Below are positions 16,467 to 25,556 of a DNA stretch of 64,000 bases, one piece after another. Under the pieces are notes generated by a model that did not search any database, was not told the origin of the DNA, and saw only the letters and a list, made by a program, of their open reading frames with translations. The stretch comes from Coralloluteibacterium stylophorae (lineage in GTDB: Bacteria; Pseudomonadota; Gammaproteobacteria; Xanthomonadales; Xanthomonadaceae), in NCBI RefSeq assembly GCF_018122625.2, contig NZ_JAGQFT020000004.1, positions 310,001 to 374,000 of the forward strand. Reading direction: 5' to 3'. Each line of letters starts with the position of its first letter. Within the stretch, counting starts at the first letter, position 1. Position numbers and translations under genes: made by a program.

Positions 16467-17372
16467 ATGTTCTTCAAGAATCTCTGCTTCTTCCGCTTCC
16501 CGACCACGCTCACCTTCGACGACCTCGAGGAGCGCCTTGCCGAGCACCGGCTCAAGCCGGTCGGCGCGACCGAGCTGTCCTCCCGCGGCTTCGTGTCGCC
16601 GATGGGCCGCGACGCCGAGGCGCTGACCCACAAGGTCGAGCGCTGCGTGTGGCTGACCATGGGCGGCGAGGAACGCCTGCTGCCGTCGGTGGTGGTCAAC
16701 GACGCGGTGCAGAAGAAGATCGACGAGATCGAGGAGACCCAGGGCCGCCGCCTCGGCGGCCGCGCGCGGAAGAAGCTCAAGGAGGAGATCGTCTTCGACC
16801 TGCTGCCGCGCGCCTTCGTCCGGCCGCTGCGTACCGACGCCTACCTCGACCTCGAGCACGGCTTCATCGCGATCGACACCTCCTCGCGCAAGCAGGCCGA
16901 GAGCGTGGCGTCCGAGCTGCGCGAGGCGCTGGGCAGCTTCCCGGCGCTGCCGCTCAACGCCGAGACCGCGCCGCGCAACGTGCTCACCGCGTGGCTGGCC
17001 GGGGAGGCGCTGCCGGAGGGCCTGAGCCTCGGCGACGAGTGCGAGCTCAAGGACGCCGCCGACAAGGGCGCGGTGGTCAAGTGCACGCGCCAGGAGCTCG
17101 ACGCCGACGAGGTGACCAAGCATCTCGAGGTCGGCAAGCAGTGCACGCGCCTGGCGCTGACCCTCGACGACCACGTCTCCTTCGTGCTCGGCGAGGACCT
17201 CATCGTGCGCAAGCTCAAGTTCCTCGACGGTGCGGTGGAGTCGCTCGAGAACAGCGAGCGCGACGACCAGCGCGCCGAGCTCGATGCGCGCTTCGCGCTG
17301 ATGTCGGGCGAGCTCAAGAACCTCTGGACCACCCTCGAGGCGTCGATGAAGCTCAGCCGCGCGGAAGCCTGA
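16467..17372 (+). CDS. rdgC: recombination-associated protein RdgC
   Basis: Ring-shaped, non-specific DNA-binding protein that limits RecA activity and is needed for replication-fork integrity when recombination is impaired. MFFKNLCFFRF is the family start; the centre has the conserved LTHKVERCVWLTMGGEERLL and DEIEETQGRRLGGRARKKLK stretches, and VRKLKFLD lies near the C-terminus. Length 301 residues is normal. Confidence 0.95.
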   Translation: MFFKNLCFFRFPTTLTFDDLEERLAEHRLKPVGATELSSRGFVSPMGRDAEALTHKVERCVWLTMGGEERLLPSVVVNDAVQKKIDEIEETQGRRLGGRARKKLKEEIVFDLLPRAFVRPLRTDAYLDLEHGFIAIDTSSRKQAESVASELREALGSFPALPLNAETAPRNVLTAWLAGEALPEGLSLGDECELKDAADKGAVVKCTRQELDADEVTKHLEVGKQCTRLALTLDDHVSFVLGEDLIVRKLKFLDGAVESLENSERDDQRAELDARFALMSGELKNLWTTLEASMKLSRAEA

Positions 17373-17472
17373 GCCCGCGCGCGGCCGGCGTGCACGCGCC
17401 GGCCGCCGCGTTCTGCGATGCTGGCAGCCGATGCCGCCGTCGCGGCTCCCGCCCCCTTCCGCACCGCAGCCC

Positions 17473-18243
17473 ATGCCCCAGTTCCGCCGCGCAGCGCGTC
17501 CGATCGAACGCGACAGCTTTCCGCTGACGCTGGCCTGCGGACGGGTGATCGAGATCGCGCGGGTGCGCGATCCGCGCGCGCGGCGGATGAAGCTCGTGGT
17601 CAACGAGCGCGGCGCGCGCCTGACCCTGCCGCGCGGCGTCGCCGACGGCACCGGCCTGCGCTTCGCCCAGGACCACCGCGACTGGCTGGCCGCGCAGCTG
17701 CTGCGCTTCGCGCCCGCCGGACGCGCGCAGCCCTTCGCTCCCGGCGACGCCCGACCGCTGCCGCTGCGCGGCGTGGAGCTGCCGGTGGCGTGGCGCGAGG
17801 GTCGTTTCGTCGGCATCCGCCTCGAAGCCGACGGCACCCTCGTGGCCACCGCGCCGTCGGGGATCGATGCCACCCCGCTGCGCCGCGCCCTGCTCGATTT
17901 CTACCGCGCGCAGGCGCGCGCCGACGTCGGACGCTGGCTGCCGCGCTATCTCGACGGCCTGCCGCGGCCGCCGCGCAGCATCGCGTTCAAGCCGCTGTCG
18001 TCGCTGTGGGGTTCGCTGAGCCCGTCGGGCGCCGTCTCGCTCGACCTCGCCCTGGTACTCGGCCCGCCGGCCGCGTTCGAGTATGTCCTGGTGCACGAGC
18101 TCTGCCACCTGATCCAGGCCAACCACTCGCCGGCGTTCTGGCAGGAGGTCGAGGCGCGCTGCCCGGACTGGCGCGAGCAGCGTCGCTGGTTCCACGCCCA
18201 CGGGCTCGCGCTGAAGGCGCGCCTGGCACAGCTGCTCGACTAG
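17473..18243 (+). CDS. YgjP/DUF45-type zinc metallopeptidase domain protein
   Basis: A 256-residue cytoplasmic protein whose C-terminal half contains the zinc-binding VLVHELCHLIQANHSPAFW (HExxH plus third His), the mark of the YgjP-like family related to SprT. The N-terminal half has the family's RRMKLVVNERGARLTLP strand pattern and the central SSLWGSLSPSG. The physiological substrate is unknown. ATG 17473 was chosen over 17431, which would add a Pro-rich leader. Its stop overlaps the stop of the convergent hydrolase gene by three bases. Confidence 0.88.
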   Translation: MPQFRRAARPIERDSFPLTLACGRVIEIARVRDPRARRMKLVVNERGARLTLPRGVADGTGLRFAQDHRDWLAAQLLRFAPAGRAQPFAPGDARPLPLRGVELPVAWREGRFVGIRLEADGTLVATAPSGIDATPLRRALLDFYRAQARADVGRWLPRYLDGLPRPPRSIAFKPLSSLWGSLSPSGAVSLDLALVLGPPAAFEYVLVHELCHLIQANHSPAFWQEVEARCPDWREQRRWFHAHGLALKARLAQLLD

Positions 18244-19091
18244 TCGTCCGGCGCCTCGGCGAAGACGTCGGCGAGGCAGCGCGCGACCGGCTCCGGCGTC
18301 TCCATGTGCAGGTGGTGATGGCCGGGGACGACCTCCACGCGCACCTCGCGCAGGCAGGCCAGCCGCGCCTCGCGCAGCGCCGGTGCAAGCGACGGATGGT
18401 GTTCGCTGCCCATCACCACCCGCACCGGCACCGTGATCGCGCGCAGCACCGCCTGCACGCTGGCCTCGTCCATGCGCAGCGGGCTCGGCCAGGTCAGGCG
18501 CGGATCGCTCGACCACACGAAGCCGCCGTCCACCGCGCGGGTACCACGCTCGACCAGCAGCCGCGCCGCCGGCTCCGACAGGCCGTTGGCCTGCATGCGC
18601 GCCCGCACCGCCACGTCGAGGTCGGCGAACACGCGCGGCCCGCGCGACGGCCGCACGCGACGCTCGAAGGCCTCGCGCATGCGCTCGGGTGCCTGTGCGG
18701 GGTCACCCGACAGCGGACCCGCCGACTCGACCAGGGCCAGCCGGCGCACGCGCGCGGGCGCGACCGCGGCGAACAGCACCGCCACCGCACCGCCGAGCGA
18801 ATGGCCGAGCAGGCCGGCATCCCTCCACGCCAGCGCATCGAGCGCCGCGGCCACGTCGAGCAGGTAGTCGAGGAAGCCGTACTCGGCCTCGGCGCTGCGA
18901 TGGAAGGAGCGGCCGTGCCCGGCGAGGTCGAGGGCGACCAGCTCGATGTCGCCCAGGTGCGGGGCGAGCGGCAGGAAGCTCGCCGCATTGTCGAGCCAGC
19001 CGTGCAGCGCCAGCACCCGCGGCGCGCCCACGCGGCCGCCACGAAGGGCGGCGAAGCGGCCGCGCGGCGTGTCGAGCGCCGCGTCCCGCAT
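18240..19091 (-). CDS. alpha/beta-fold hydrolase
   Basis: A 283-residue alpha/beta hydrolase with ALHGWLDNAASF near the oxyanion hole, the nucleophile elbow GHSLGG, and a late HHHLHME that supplies the catalytic His. It resembles esterases of the Ser-hydrolase family that sit beside hemH in Xanthomonadaceae; the natural ester or thioester is not known. Its ATG overlaps the hemH stop (ATGA), so the two are translationally coupled, with hemH first. Confidence 0.85.
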   Translation of the reverse strand: MRDAALDTPRGRFAALRGGRVGAPRVLALHGWLDNAASFLPLAPHLGDIELVALDLAGHGRSFHRSAEAEYGFLDYLLDVAAALDALAWRDAGLLGHSLGGAVAVLFAAVAPARVRRLALVESAGPLSGDPAQAPERMREAFERRVRPSRGPRVFADLDVAVRARMQANGLSEPAARLLVERGTRAVDGGFVWSSDPRLTWPSPLRMDEASVQAVLRAITVPVRVVMGSEHHPSLAPALREARLACLREVRVEVVPGHHHLHMETPEPVARCLADVFAEAPDD

Positions 19092-20071
19092 CACAGCCCG
19101 GGCCAGCCGGCGCCGTGCTCGCGCAGCAGCGCCGCGAGCGCCGCCGCGTGCGCGGCGTCCTCGTTGAGCGCCGGGATGTAGCGCAGGCGGCCGCCGCCGG
19201 CAGCCTCGAAGATTTCCGCGTTCTGCATCGCGTTCTCCTCGAGCGTCTCCAGGCAGTCCACGGCGAAGCCGGGACAGACGATGTCCACGTCGCGCACGCC
19301 GGCCTTGGCCAGCGCGACGAGGGTGGCGTCGGTCGCCGGCTCCAGCCAGGCCTCGCGGCCGAACCGCGACTGGTAGGTCAGCCGCCATGCGTCGTCGTCC
19401 AGGCCCAGCGCCTGCACCACCGCCCGCGTCGACGCCTGGCACTGCATCGGATAGGGGTCACCGGCGTCGGCGAAGCGCTGCGGCAGGCCGTGGTAGGAGA
19501 ACAGCAGGGCCTGTCCCGCGCCCTCGCGCTCGCGCCATTCGCGGATGCTGGCGGCCACCGCGTCGACCCAGGCCGGGAACAGGTGGTAGTCGGCCACGAA
19601 GCGCAGGTCGGGCACGCGCGGCCAGCGGCGGAACTCGCCGCTGACCCGGTCGAGCACCGACGCGGCGGTGCTCTGCGAATACTGCGGGTACAGCGGCAGC
19701 ACCAGCAGGCGCTGCATCCCGGCCTCGCGCAGCTCGCGCAGGACCTCGGGCACCGACGGATTGCCATAGCGCATCGCCAGGCGCACCTGCGCGCCCGGCA
19801 GCAGGCGCGCGACCTCGCGGGTCAGCCGCGTCGACAGGGCCAGCAGCGGCGAGCCGTCCTCGCGCCAGATCGAGGCGTACTTCTTCGCCACCCGCGGCGA
19901 ACGCAGGGGCAGGATCGCGCCGTGCAGCACCGGGCACCACAGCCAGCGGGTGAGATCGACCACGCGGTAGTCGTGCAGGAACTCCGACAGGTAACGACGC
20001 ACGGCCGCGGACGTGGGCGCGTCCGGCGTACCGAGGTTGACCAGCAGCACGGCGGTGCCGGCATGGGACAT
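19091..20071 (-). CDS. hemH: ferrochelatase
   Basis: Inserts ferrous iron into protoporphyrin IX, the last step of protohaem synthesis, at the inner face of the membrane. The conserved VLLVNLGTPDAPT start, the YHGLPQRF segment with the metal-binding His, VDCLETLEE and the final ENAMQNAEIF are all present. The start MSHAGTAVLL at 20071 is favoured over a longer in-frame leader. At 326 residues it is full length. It forms an operon with the downstream hydrolase. Confidence 0.96.
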   Translation of the reverse strand: MSHAGTAVLLVNLGTPDAPTSAAVRRYLSEFLHDYRVVDLTRWLWCPVLHGAILPLRSPRVAKKYASIWREDGSPLLALSTRLTREVARLLPGAQVRLAMRYGNPSVPEVLRELREAGMQRLLVLPLYPQYSQSTAASVLDRVSGEFRRWPRVPDLRFVADYHLFPAWVDAVAASIREWREREGAGQALLFSYHGLPQRFADAGDPYPMQCQASTRAVVQALGLDDDAWRLTYQSRFGREAWLEPATDATLVALAKAGVRDVDIVCPGFAVDCLETLEENAMQNAEIFEAAGGGRLRYIPALNEDAAHAAALAALLREHGAGWPGL

Positions 20072-20321
20072 CGATGCGACTCCTGGCGGGGCGGGGCGGC
20101 AGTGTAGTGGCTCGACGCGCGCGACGCGTCTGCGCTGCGGCCCGGGCCCGGCCTGGATGCGACGCCGGACATGAACTCCCTGCACCGCCCTGTGCCCTGT
20201 GCCCGGCGCTCCGCACCCGCCTCGGCCCGCCTCCTGCGCGATCCCGGCATACTCCCCGTCAGACCCGATTCACCGCTGCACGCGAGAATCGACCGGCTCC
20301 ATCCCATCAGCGGAGAACTCC
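20072..20321. other. 250-base divergent gap between hemH and the SYLF gene
   Basis: No gene is visible. The gap must hold promoters in both directions; a CATACT -10-like hexamer lies at 20248-20253 on the plus strand, but no clear -35 or operator is evident. Confidence 0.3.
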
Positions 20322-21275
20322 ATGCGCCCTGCGGCACGCCTCGTCGTCCTGACCGTCCTGCTCGCCTTCGCCGGCGCCGCCTTCGCCGGCGCGCGCGAGG
20401 ACCAGCGCGCCAGCGACGCGGTGATCGTCCTCGACAACATGATGATGGTCCCGGAGCAGGCGCTGCCCGAGGCGATGCTGCGCGAGGCGCAGGCGATCGC
20501 GGTGTTCCCGAACGTGGTCAAGGCCGGCCTGGTGATCGGCGGCCGCCGCGGCCACGGCCTGATCTCGGTGCGCATGCGCGACGGCACCTGGTCCAACCCG
20601 AGCTTCATCACCCTGACCGGCGGCAGCATCGGCTTCCAGGCCGGTGTGCAGGCCAGCGACCTGGTCCTGGTGTTCCGCAGCCAGCGGGGCGTGGACTCCA
20701 TCGTCAACGGCAAGTTCACCCTCGGCGCCGACGCCGCGGTGGCCGCCGGGCCGGTGGGACGCATGGCCCAGGCCTCCACCGACGAGCAGCTCAAGGCCGA
20801 GATCTACGCCTACGCCCGCGCCCGCGGCCTGTTCGCCGGGCTTGCCATCGACGGCGCGGTGATGTCGATCAACCACCGCGCCAACCAGGCGGTCTACGGC
20901 GCCAACACCACCCCGCGCGCCATCTTCGAGAACCGGGTCGGGCCGAGCTCCACCCCGATCGTCGACTTCCGCGACCGCCTCGAGGAGTACTCGGCGGTCG
21001 CCGCCGGCACGTCCGCGCCGGCCCCGGCCCCCACGCCGGCGCAGCCGGCGCCGCAGCCCGCCGGCAGCCAGACCTATCCGGTGCAGGGCGCGCAGACCCA
21101 GCCCCTGCAGGCCGCGCCCGCGCCGCAGGCCTATCCGCAGGGTCCGTCGGCCGCACCGCGCACCATCACTCCGCAGCCGCCCTCCCAGCAGGGCTTCGAG
21201 CCGGTTCCGCCGGTCGAGGAGCTGCCCGAGGAGCCGCTGCGCCGCGATCCGGCGCCGGCCGGGGACGGCTACTGA
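20322..21275 (+). CDS. exported SYLF/Ysc84-domain lipid-binding protein
   Basis: A 317-residue protein with a signal peptide (core LVVLTVLLAFAGAAFA, cleavage near residue 23) and a SYLF domain (about residues 35-215) with the characteristic AQAIAVFPNVVKAGLVIGG, TLTGGSIGFQAGVQASDLVLV and KFTLGADAAVAAGPVGR segments. SYLF proteins bind phospholipids or phosphoinositides in eukaryotes; the bacterial role is unknown. After residue 225 comes a long Pro/Ala/Gln-rich, low-complexity tail. GGAG lies eight bases upstream of the ATG. It precedes tatABC in the same direction. Confidence 0.85.
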   Translation: MRPAARLVVLTVLLAFAGAAFAGAREDQRASDAVIVLDNMMMVPEQALPEAMLREAQAIAVFPNVVKAGLVIGGRRGHGLISVRMRDGTWSNPSFITLTGGSIGFQAGVQASDLVLVFRSQRGVDSIVNGKFTLGADAAVAAGPVGRMAQASTDEQLKAEIYAYARARGLFAGLAIDGAVMSINHRANQAVYGANTTPRAIFENRVGPSSTPIVDFRDRLEEYSAVAAGTSAPAPAPTPAQPAPQPAGSQTYPVQGAQTQPLQAAPAPQAYPQGPSAAPRTITPQPPSQQGFEPVPPVEELPEEPLRRDPAPAGDGY

Positions 21276-21302
21276 TTCACCGTCCTGGCGCGGTGCCTGG
21301 GG

Positions 21303-21308
21303 TATCCT
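21303..21308 (+). promoter_or_regulatory. -10-like element (TATCCT) for tatABC
   Basis: TATCCT lies 34 bases before the tatA ATG at 21342, in the 66-base gap after the SYLF gene. No confident -35 box is seen. Confidence 0.35.
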
Positions 21309-21341
21309 CGACGTCCTTCCCGATTCGCAACGTGACCTCCC

Positions 21342-21596
21342 ATGGGTTCTTTCAGCATCTGGCACTGGCTCGTCGTCCTGGCCGTCGTGCTGCTGATCTT
21401 CGGCACCAAGCGCCTGCGCAACATCGGCGAGGATCTCGGTAGCGCGATCAAGGGCTTCCGCAAGGGCATGCACGACGCCGACAAGGACGCCGACGGCGAC
21501 AAGCCGGCGCCGCGCATCGACAGCCAGCGGCAGGCCGAGGACGACGCCCGCCGCCGCGAGGCGTCGCGCGACACCGACATCCCGCCGCGCGGCTGA
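21342..21596 (+). CDS. tatA: Sec-independent protein translocase subunit TatA
   Basis: Small membrane protein that forms the transient pore for export of folded proteins. It has the family's N-terminal membrane helix ([20 protein letters not shown]), the [14 protein letters not shown] hinge and amphipathic helix, and a charged 40-residue tail. Length 84 residues. It is the first gene of tatABC. Confidence 0.95.
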   Translation: MGSFSIWHWLVVLAVVLLIFGTKRLRNIGEDLGSAIKGFRKGMHDADKDADGDKPAPRIDSQRQAEDDARRREASRDTDIPPRG

Positions 21597-21618
21597 AGGC
21601 GACACGCATCGCGCGACC

Positions 21619-22134
21619 ATGTTCGACCTGAGCTTCAGCGAGCTGCTCATCGTGGCGGTGGTCGCGCTGATCGTGCTCGGCCCCGAGCGCCTGCCCAAGG
21701 CGGCGCGCTTCTGCGGGCTGTGGGTGCGCAAGGCGCGCGCGCAGTGGTACTCGGTGAAGTCGGAACTCGAACGCGAGCTCGCCGCCGAGGAGATCAAGCG
21801 CAGCATCGAGGAGCAGACCCGCAGCCTGCGCGAGGAGACGCGCCAGCTCGGCGACAGCCTGCGCGCCGACGCCGACGCGCTGCGCGCCACCGGCCGCTCG
21901 GCACGCGATGCGCTGTCGGAGCGCCGCGAGCGCGTGCGCCGGGAGGACGCGGCGGACCCGGCCGAACCCGGCCCCGCCGCCACCGCGGGCGAGGCGCCGA
22001 CCGCGCTCGAGACCCTCCCCGACGAAGCGGGGCGCGAGGGCCGCGACGCCGCCGCCGGCGGTACGACGGACGCGCCTGATGACGACGCCGCGGACGCCGC
22101 GGACGCGCCGGTGCCGCGCAGGGAAACGCCATGA
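21619..22134 (+). CDS. tatB: Sec-independent protein translocase subunit TatB
   Basis: Receptor-complex partner of TatC. MFDLSFSELLIVAVVALIVL is the membrane helix, with Glu8 typical of TatB, followed by GPERLPKAARF and a long amphipathic helix to about residue 100. The C-terminal third is acidic, Ala-rich low complexity. The 171-residue length fits TatB. Its TGA overlaps the tatC ATG. Confidence 0.95.
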   Translation: MFDLSFSELLIVAVVALIVLGPERLPKAARFCGLWVRKARAQWYSVKSELERELAAEEIKRSIEEQTRSLREETRQLGDSLRADADALRATGRSARDALSERRERVRREDAADPAEPGPAATAGEAPTALETLPDEAGREGRDAAAGGTTDAPDDDAADAADAPVPRRETP

Positions 22135-22883
22135 GCGCCGAGGACGACCGCGAGGAGGGCCTGCTCTCGCACCTCCTCGAACTGCGCACCCGCCTGCTCA
22201 AGGCGGTGATCGCGGTGGTCGTGGTGCTGGTGGCCCTGCTGCCGTTCGCGCAGCGGCTCTATACCTGGCTGGCGCAGCCCCTGGTGTCGAAGCTGCCCGC
22301 CGGCAGCCAGCTGGTGGCCATCGAGGTCGCCTCGCCGTTCTTCGCGCCGATCAAGCTCGCCTTCTTCGTCGCGATCGTGCTCGCGATGCCGCTGGTGCTG
22401 TACCAGCTGTGGGCCTTCGTCGCCCCGGGGCTGTACCGCCACGAGCGCCGGCTGGCGACGCCGCTGCTGGTCTCGGCGATGCTGCTGTTCTACGGCGGCG
22501 TGGCCTTCGCCTATTTCCTGGTGCTGCCGACGGTGTTCGGCTTCCTGACCGCGGTCACCCCCGCGGACGTGGCGATGATGACCGACATCAGCCGCTACCT
22601 CGATTTCGTCATGGTGCTGTTCCTGGCCTTCGGCGCGAGTTTCGAGGTGCCGGTGGCGGTGGTGATCCTGGCCGCGTTGGGCGTGGTCGACATTCCGCAG
22701 CTCAAGGCGGCGCGCGGTTATGTGGTGGTCGGCGCCTTCGTCGTCGCCGCGGTGCTCACCCCGCCGGACGTGGTCTCGCAGCTGCTGCTCGCGATCCCGA
22801 TGTGCCTGCTGTACGAGGCCGGCATCATCGCCGCGCGCTTCGTGCGGCCGCGCAGCGTGGACGCGGATGCCGCCGCGTCCTGA
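22131..22883 (+). CDS. tatC: Sec-independent protein translocase subunit TatC
   Basis: Polytopic core of the twin-arginine receptor. The N-terminus has the signal-binding LLSHLLELRTRL motif (HLxELRxRL), and the six membrane segments follow, including the conserved FVAPGLYRHER loop and ASFEVPVAVVIL. Length 250 residues is normal. The ATGA overlap with tatB implies translational coupling. Confidence 0.96.
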   Translation: MSAEDDREEGLLSHLLELRTRLLKAVIAVVVVLVALLPFAQRLYTWLAQPLVSKLPAGSQLVAIEVASPFFAPIKLAFFVAIVLAMPLVLYQLWAFVAPGLYRHERRLATPLLVSAMLLFYGGVAFAYFLVLPTVFGFLTAVTPADVAMMTDISRYLDFVMVLFLAFGASFEVPVAVVILAALGVVDIPQLKAARGYVVVGAFVVAAVLTPPDVVSQLLLAIPMCLLYEAGIIAARFVRPRSVDADAAAS

Positions 22884-23589
22884 CCCGACGCACCGCGCGT
22901 CGGCGCTGCGCCCCGCCGGCTTCTGGCGCCGCTACGCGGCCTGGAGCATCGACGCGCTGATCCTGGTGGTTCCCGCGGCCCTGCTCGCCTGGCTGCCGCT
23001 GCAGGCGGCGTGGCCGCGCCTGCTCGCGGCCGGCTCGGCGCTGGCGGTGACGCTGGCGCTGACGATGCAGGACGCGATGCGAACGCCCGATCCCGCCGGC
23101 AACCTGCTGCTGGCGCTGGCGATCGTGCGCGACCCCGTGGTCGCCGGCGCCGTTGTCCGCTTCCAGGACGCGCTCCTCGTCGCGCTCGCGGTGCCGATGC
23201 TGGCGTGGACGCTGGTGGCGGCGCCCTGGTTCGTGCTGTTCGAATCCGGCGCCCGCGGCGCCACGCCCGGCAAGCGCGCGCTGGACATCCGCGCGGCCGA
23301 CGCCGCGGGCGCCCGCCTGCGCCCGGTGCGTGCCGCCGCGCGCTTCTTCGCCGGTGCGCTGTCCTGGGCGACGCTCAACCTCGGCCATGCCCTGGCCGCG
23401 TGGACGCCGGAGCGGCGTGCCCTGCACGACATCGTCGCCGGCAGCCGGGTGCTCCTGCGCGAGGGCGCGGACCCGCGACTGCCGCGCTGGGTGCTGCCCT
23501 GGCTCGGCATGCAGGGCTGCGCGCTGCTCGCCGGCGTGGCCTGGCTGCTCGGCGCCTGGATCGAACTGCTGCTGCGCTTCGCCGCCTGA
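22867..23589 (+). CDS. RDD-family integral membrane protein
   Basis: A 240-residue membrane protein with about four hydrophobic segments. The RDD signature is seen as GFWRRYAAWSIDALIL near residue 18, TPGKRALDIR in the middle and ERRALHDIVAGSRV near the C-terminus. RDD proteins include putative ion exchangers, but the function here is not known. The ATG at 22867 overlaps the tatC end by 17 bases; no other in-frame start near the conserved N-terminus is available. Probably co-transcribed with tatABC. Confidence 0.82.
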   Translation: MPPRPDPTHRASALRPAGFWRRYAAWSIDALILVVPAALLAWLPLQAAWPRLLAAGSALAVTLALTMQDAMRTPDPAGNLLLALAIVRDPVVAGAVVRFQDALLVALAVPMLAWTLVAAPWFVLFESGARGATPGKRALDIRAADAAGARLRPVRAAARFFAGALSWATLNLGHALAAWTPERRALHDIVAGSRVLLREGADPRLPRWVLPWLGMQGCALLAGVAWLLGAWIELLLRFAA

Positions 23590-23626
23590 AACGGCCGCGG
23601 GACGCGGGCGCCCCGCGGCAGGCGTC

Positions 23627-24448
23627 TCAGAACGCGGTGTAGCCCTGCGGCGCCGGCGGCGGCACCTCGGTCGCGGCATCGTCGCCGAACACCTCCTGCC
23701 ACGCCCTGTACATCGACGGCACGTAGATCGCGGCCACCACCGCCATCAGCAGCATGTTCATCACGAACTGCACCACGAACTGCAGCAGGCTGCCCAGCGC
23801 CGCGCCGAGCAGGCTGAACAGGCCGATGCCGATGGTCAGCACCACGCCGATCACGATCCAGCACAGCAGGTTGACCAGCAGCGCCGGCAGGTTGCTCCAC
23901 AGCGCGCGGAAGCCGTCGCCCAGCGCACGCAGGCCCGACACCTCGCCCAGCATCGCCCGCGGCTGGGCGAAGAAGCTGGTCCAGCCGAACAGCAGGCCGA
24001 TCGGCAGCAGCACCACCAGGCTCTGCAGGAAGGGGCCCGCCAGCGCGGCCAGCTGCTCCGGCGACGGGTCGGTGGTGCCGGCCTGCGCCAGCGCCATCAG
24101 CTCGCCGCCCATGAACGCCACCATCACGATCAGCGCGAGCACGCCCACGCCGATGCTCACCAACACGATCGGCAGCATCCGCAGGAACGCGCCGGGCTTC
24201 GCGAAGCCGTCGAACACCTGGCCGACCTGGGCGCGCCCGCCGCGGTCCTCGGTCCGCACCGCGGAGAGATAGCCCGCGTAGAACACCGGCGACAGCAGGC
24301 TGACGATGGCGCCCAGCAGCGGCACCGACACGATGGCGCCGAACACCAGCCCGATCAGCGCGAACGTGCCCGGATTGCGCCGGACGATGTCGAAGCCGTC
24401 GACGATCCAGCCTGCGCCGCGTCCCGCGGCGACCCTGCGATGACTCAT
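23627..24448 (-). CDS. BPSS1780-family membrane protein
   Basis: A 273-residue polytopic membrane protein with about six hydrophobic segments. The start resembles the family pattern G-x-G-W-I-x-x-G-F-x-x-x-R-R-N-P (here GAGWIVDGFDIVRRNP), and YAGYLSAVR follows. Function is unknown. An AAAGGGG stretch lies about 10 bases before the ATG at 24448. It is convergent with the RDD gene and divergent from glyQ. Confidence 0.75.
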   Translation of the reverse strand: MSHRRVAAGRGAGWIVDGFDIVRRNPGTFALIGLVFGAIVSVPLLGAIVSLLSPVFYAGYLSAVRTEDRGGRAQVGQVFDGFAKPGAFLRMLPIVLVSIGVGVLALIVMVAFMGGELMALAQAGTTDPSPEQLAALAGPFLQSLVVLLPIGLLFGWTSFFAQPRAMLGEVSGLRALGDGFRALWSNLPALLVNLLCWIVIGVVLTIGIGLFSLLGAALGSLLQFVVQFVMNMLLMAVVAAIYVPSMYRAWQEVFGDDAATEVPPPAPQGYTAF

Positions 24449-24549
24449 GGTCGATCCATCCCCTTTCGTAAGTCGAAGATCCGCCGTGCGCGGGTGGCGC
24501 CGGCGCGGCACTCTACACCGCGTCCGCCGGGCGTCCGCGGGGCCGTGGC

Positions 24550-24555
24550 TATACT
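24550..24555 (+). promoter_or_regulatory. -10 element (TATACT) for glyQS
   Basis: TATACT in GGCTATACTAGCCC lies 28 bases before the glyQ ATG, an almost consensus -10 box; the -35 region is GC-rich and unclear. Confidence 0.5.
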
Positions 24556-24582
24556 AGCCCGCTGTCCACCCGCTCCCCTGCC

Positions 24583-25491
<909 letters not shown>

Positions 25492-25556
25492 GCGCGGCCG
25501 CGCCGCCCGGCGGCGCATCCCTGTTCCCGCTTCCCTCCCACCGGACCCGCGCAGCG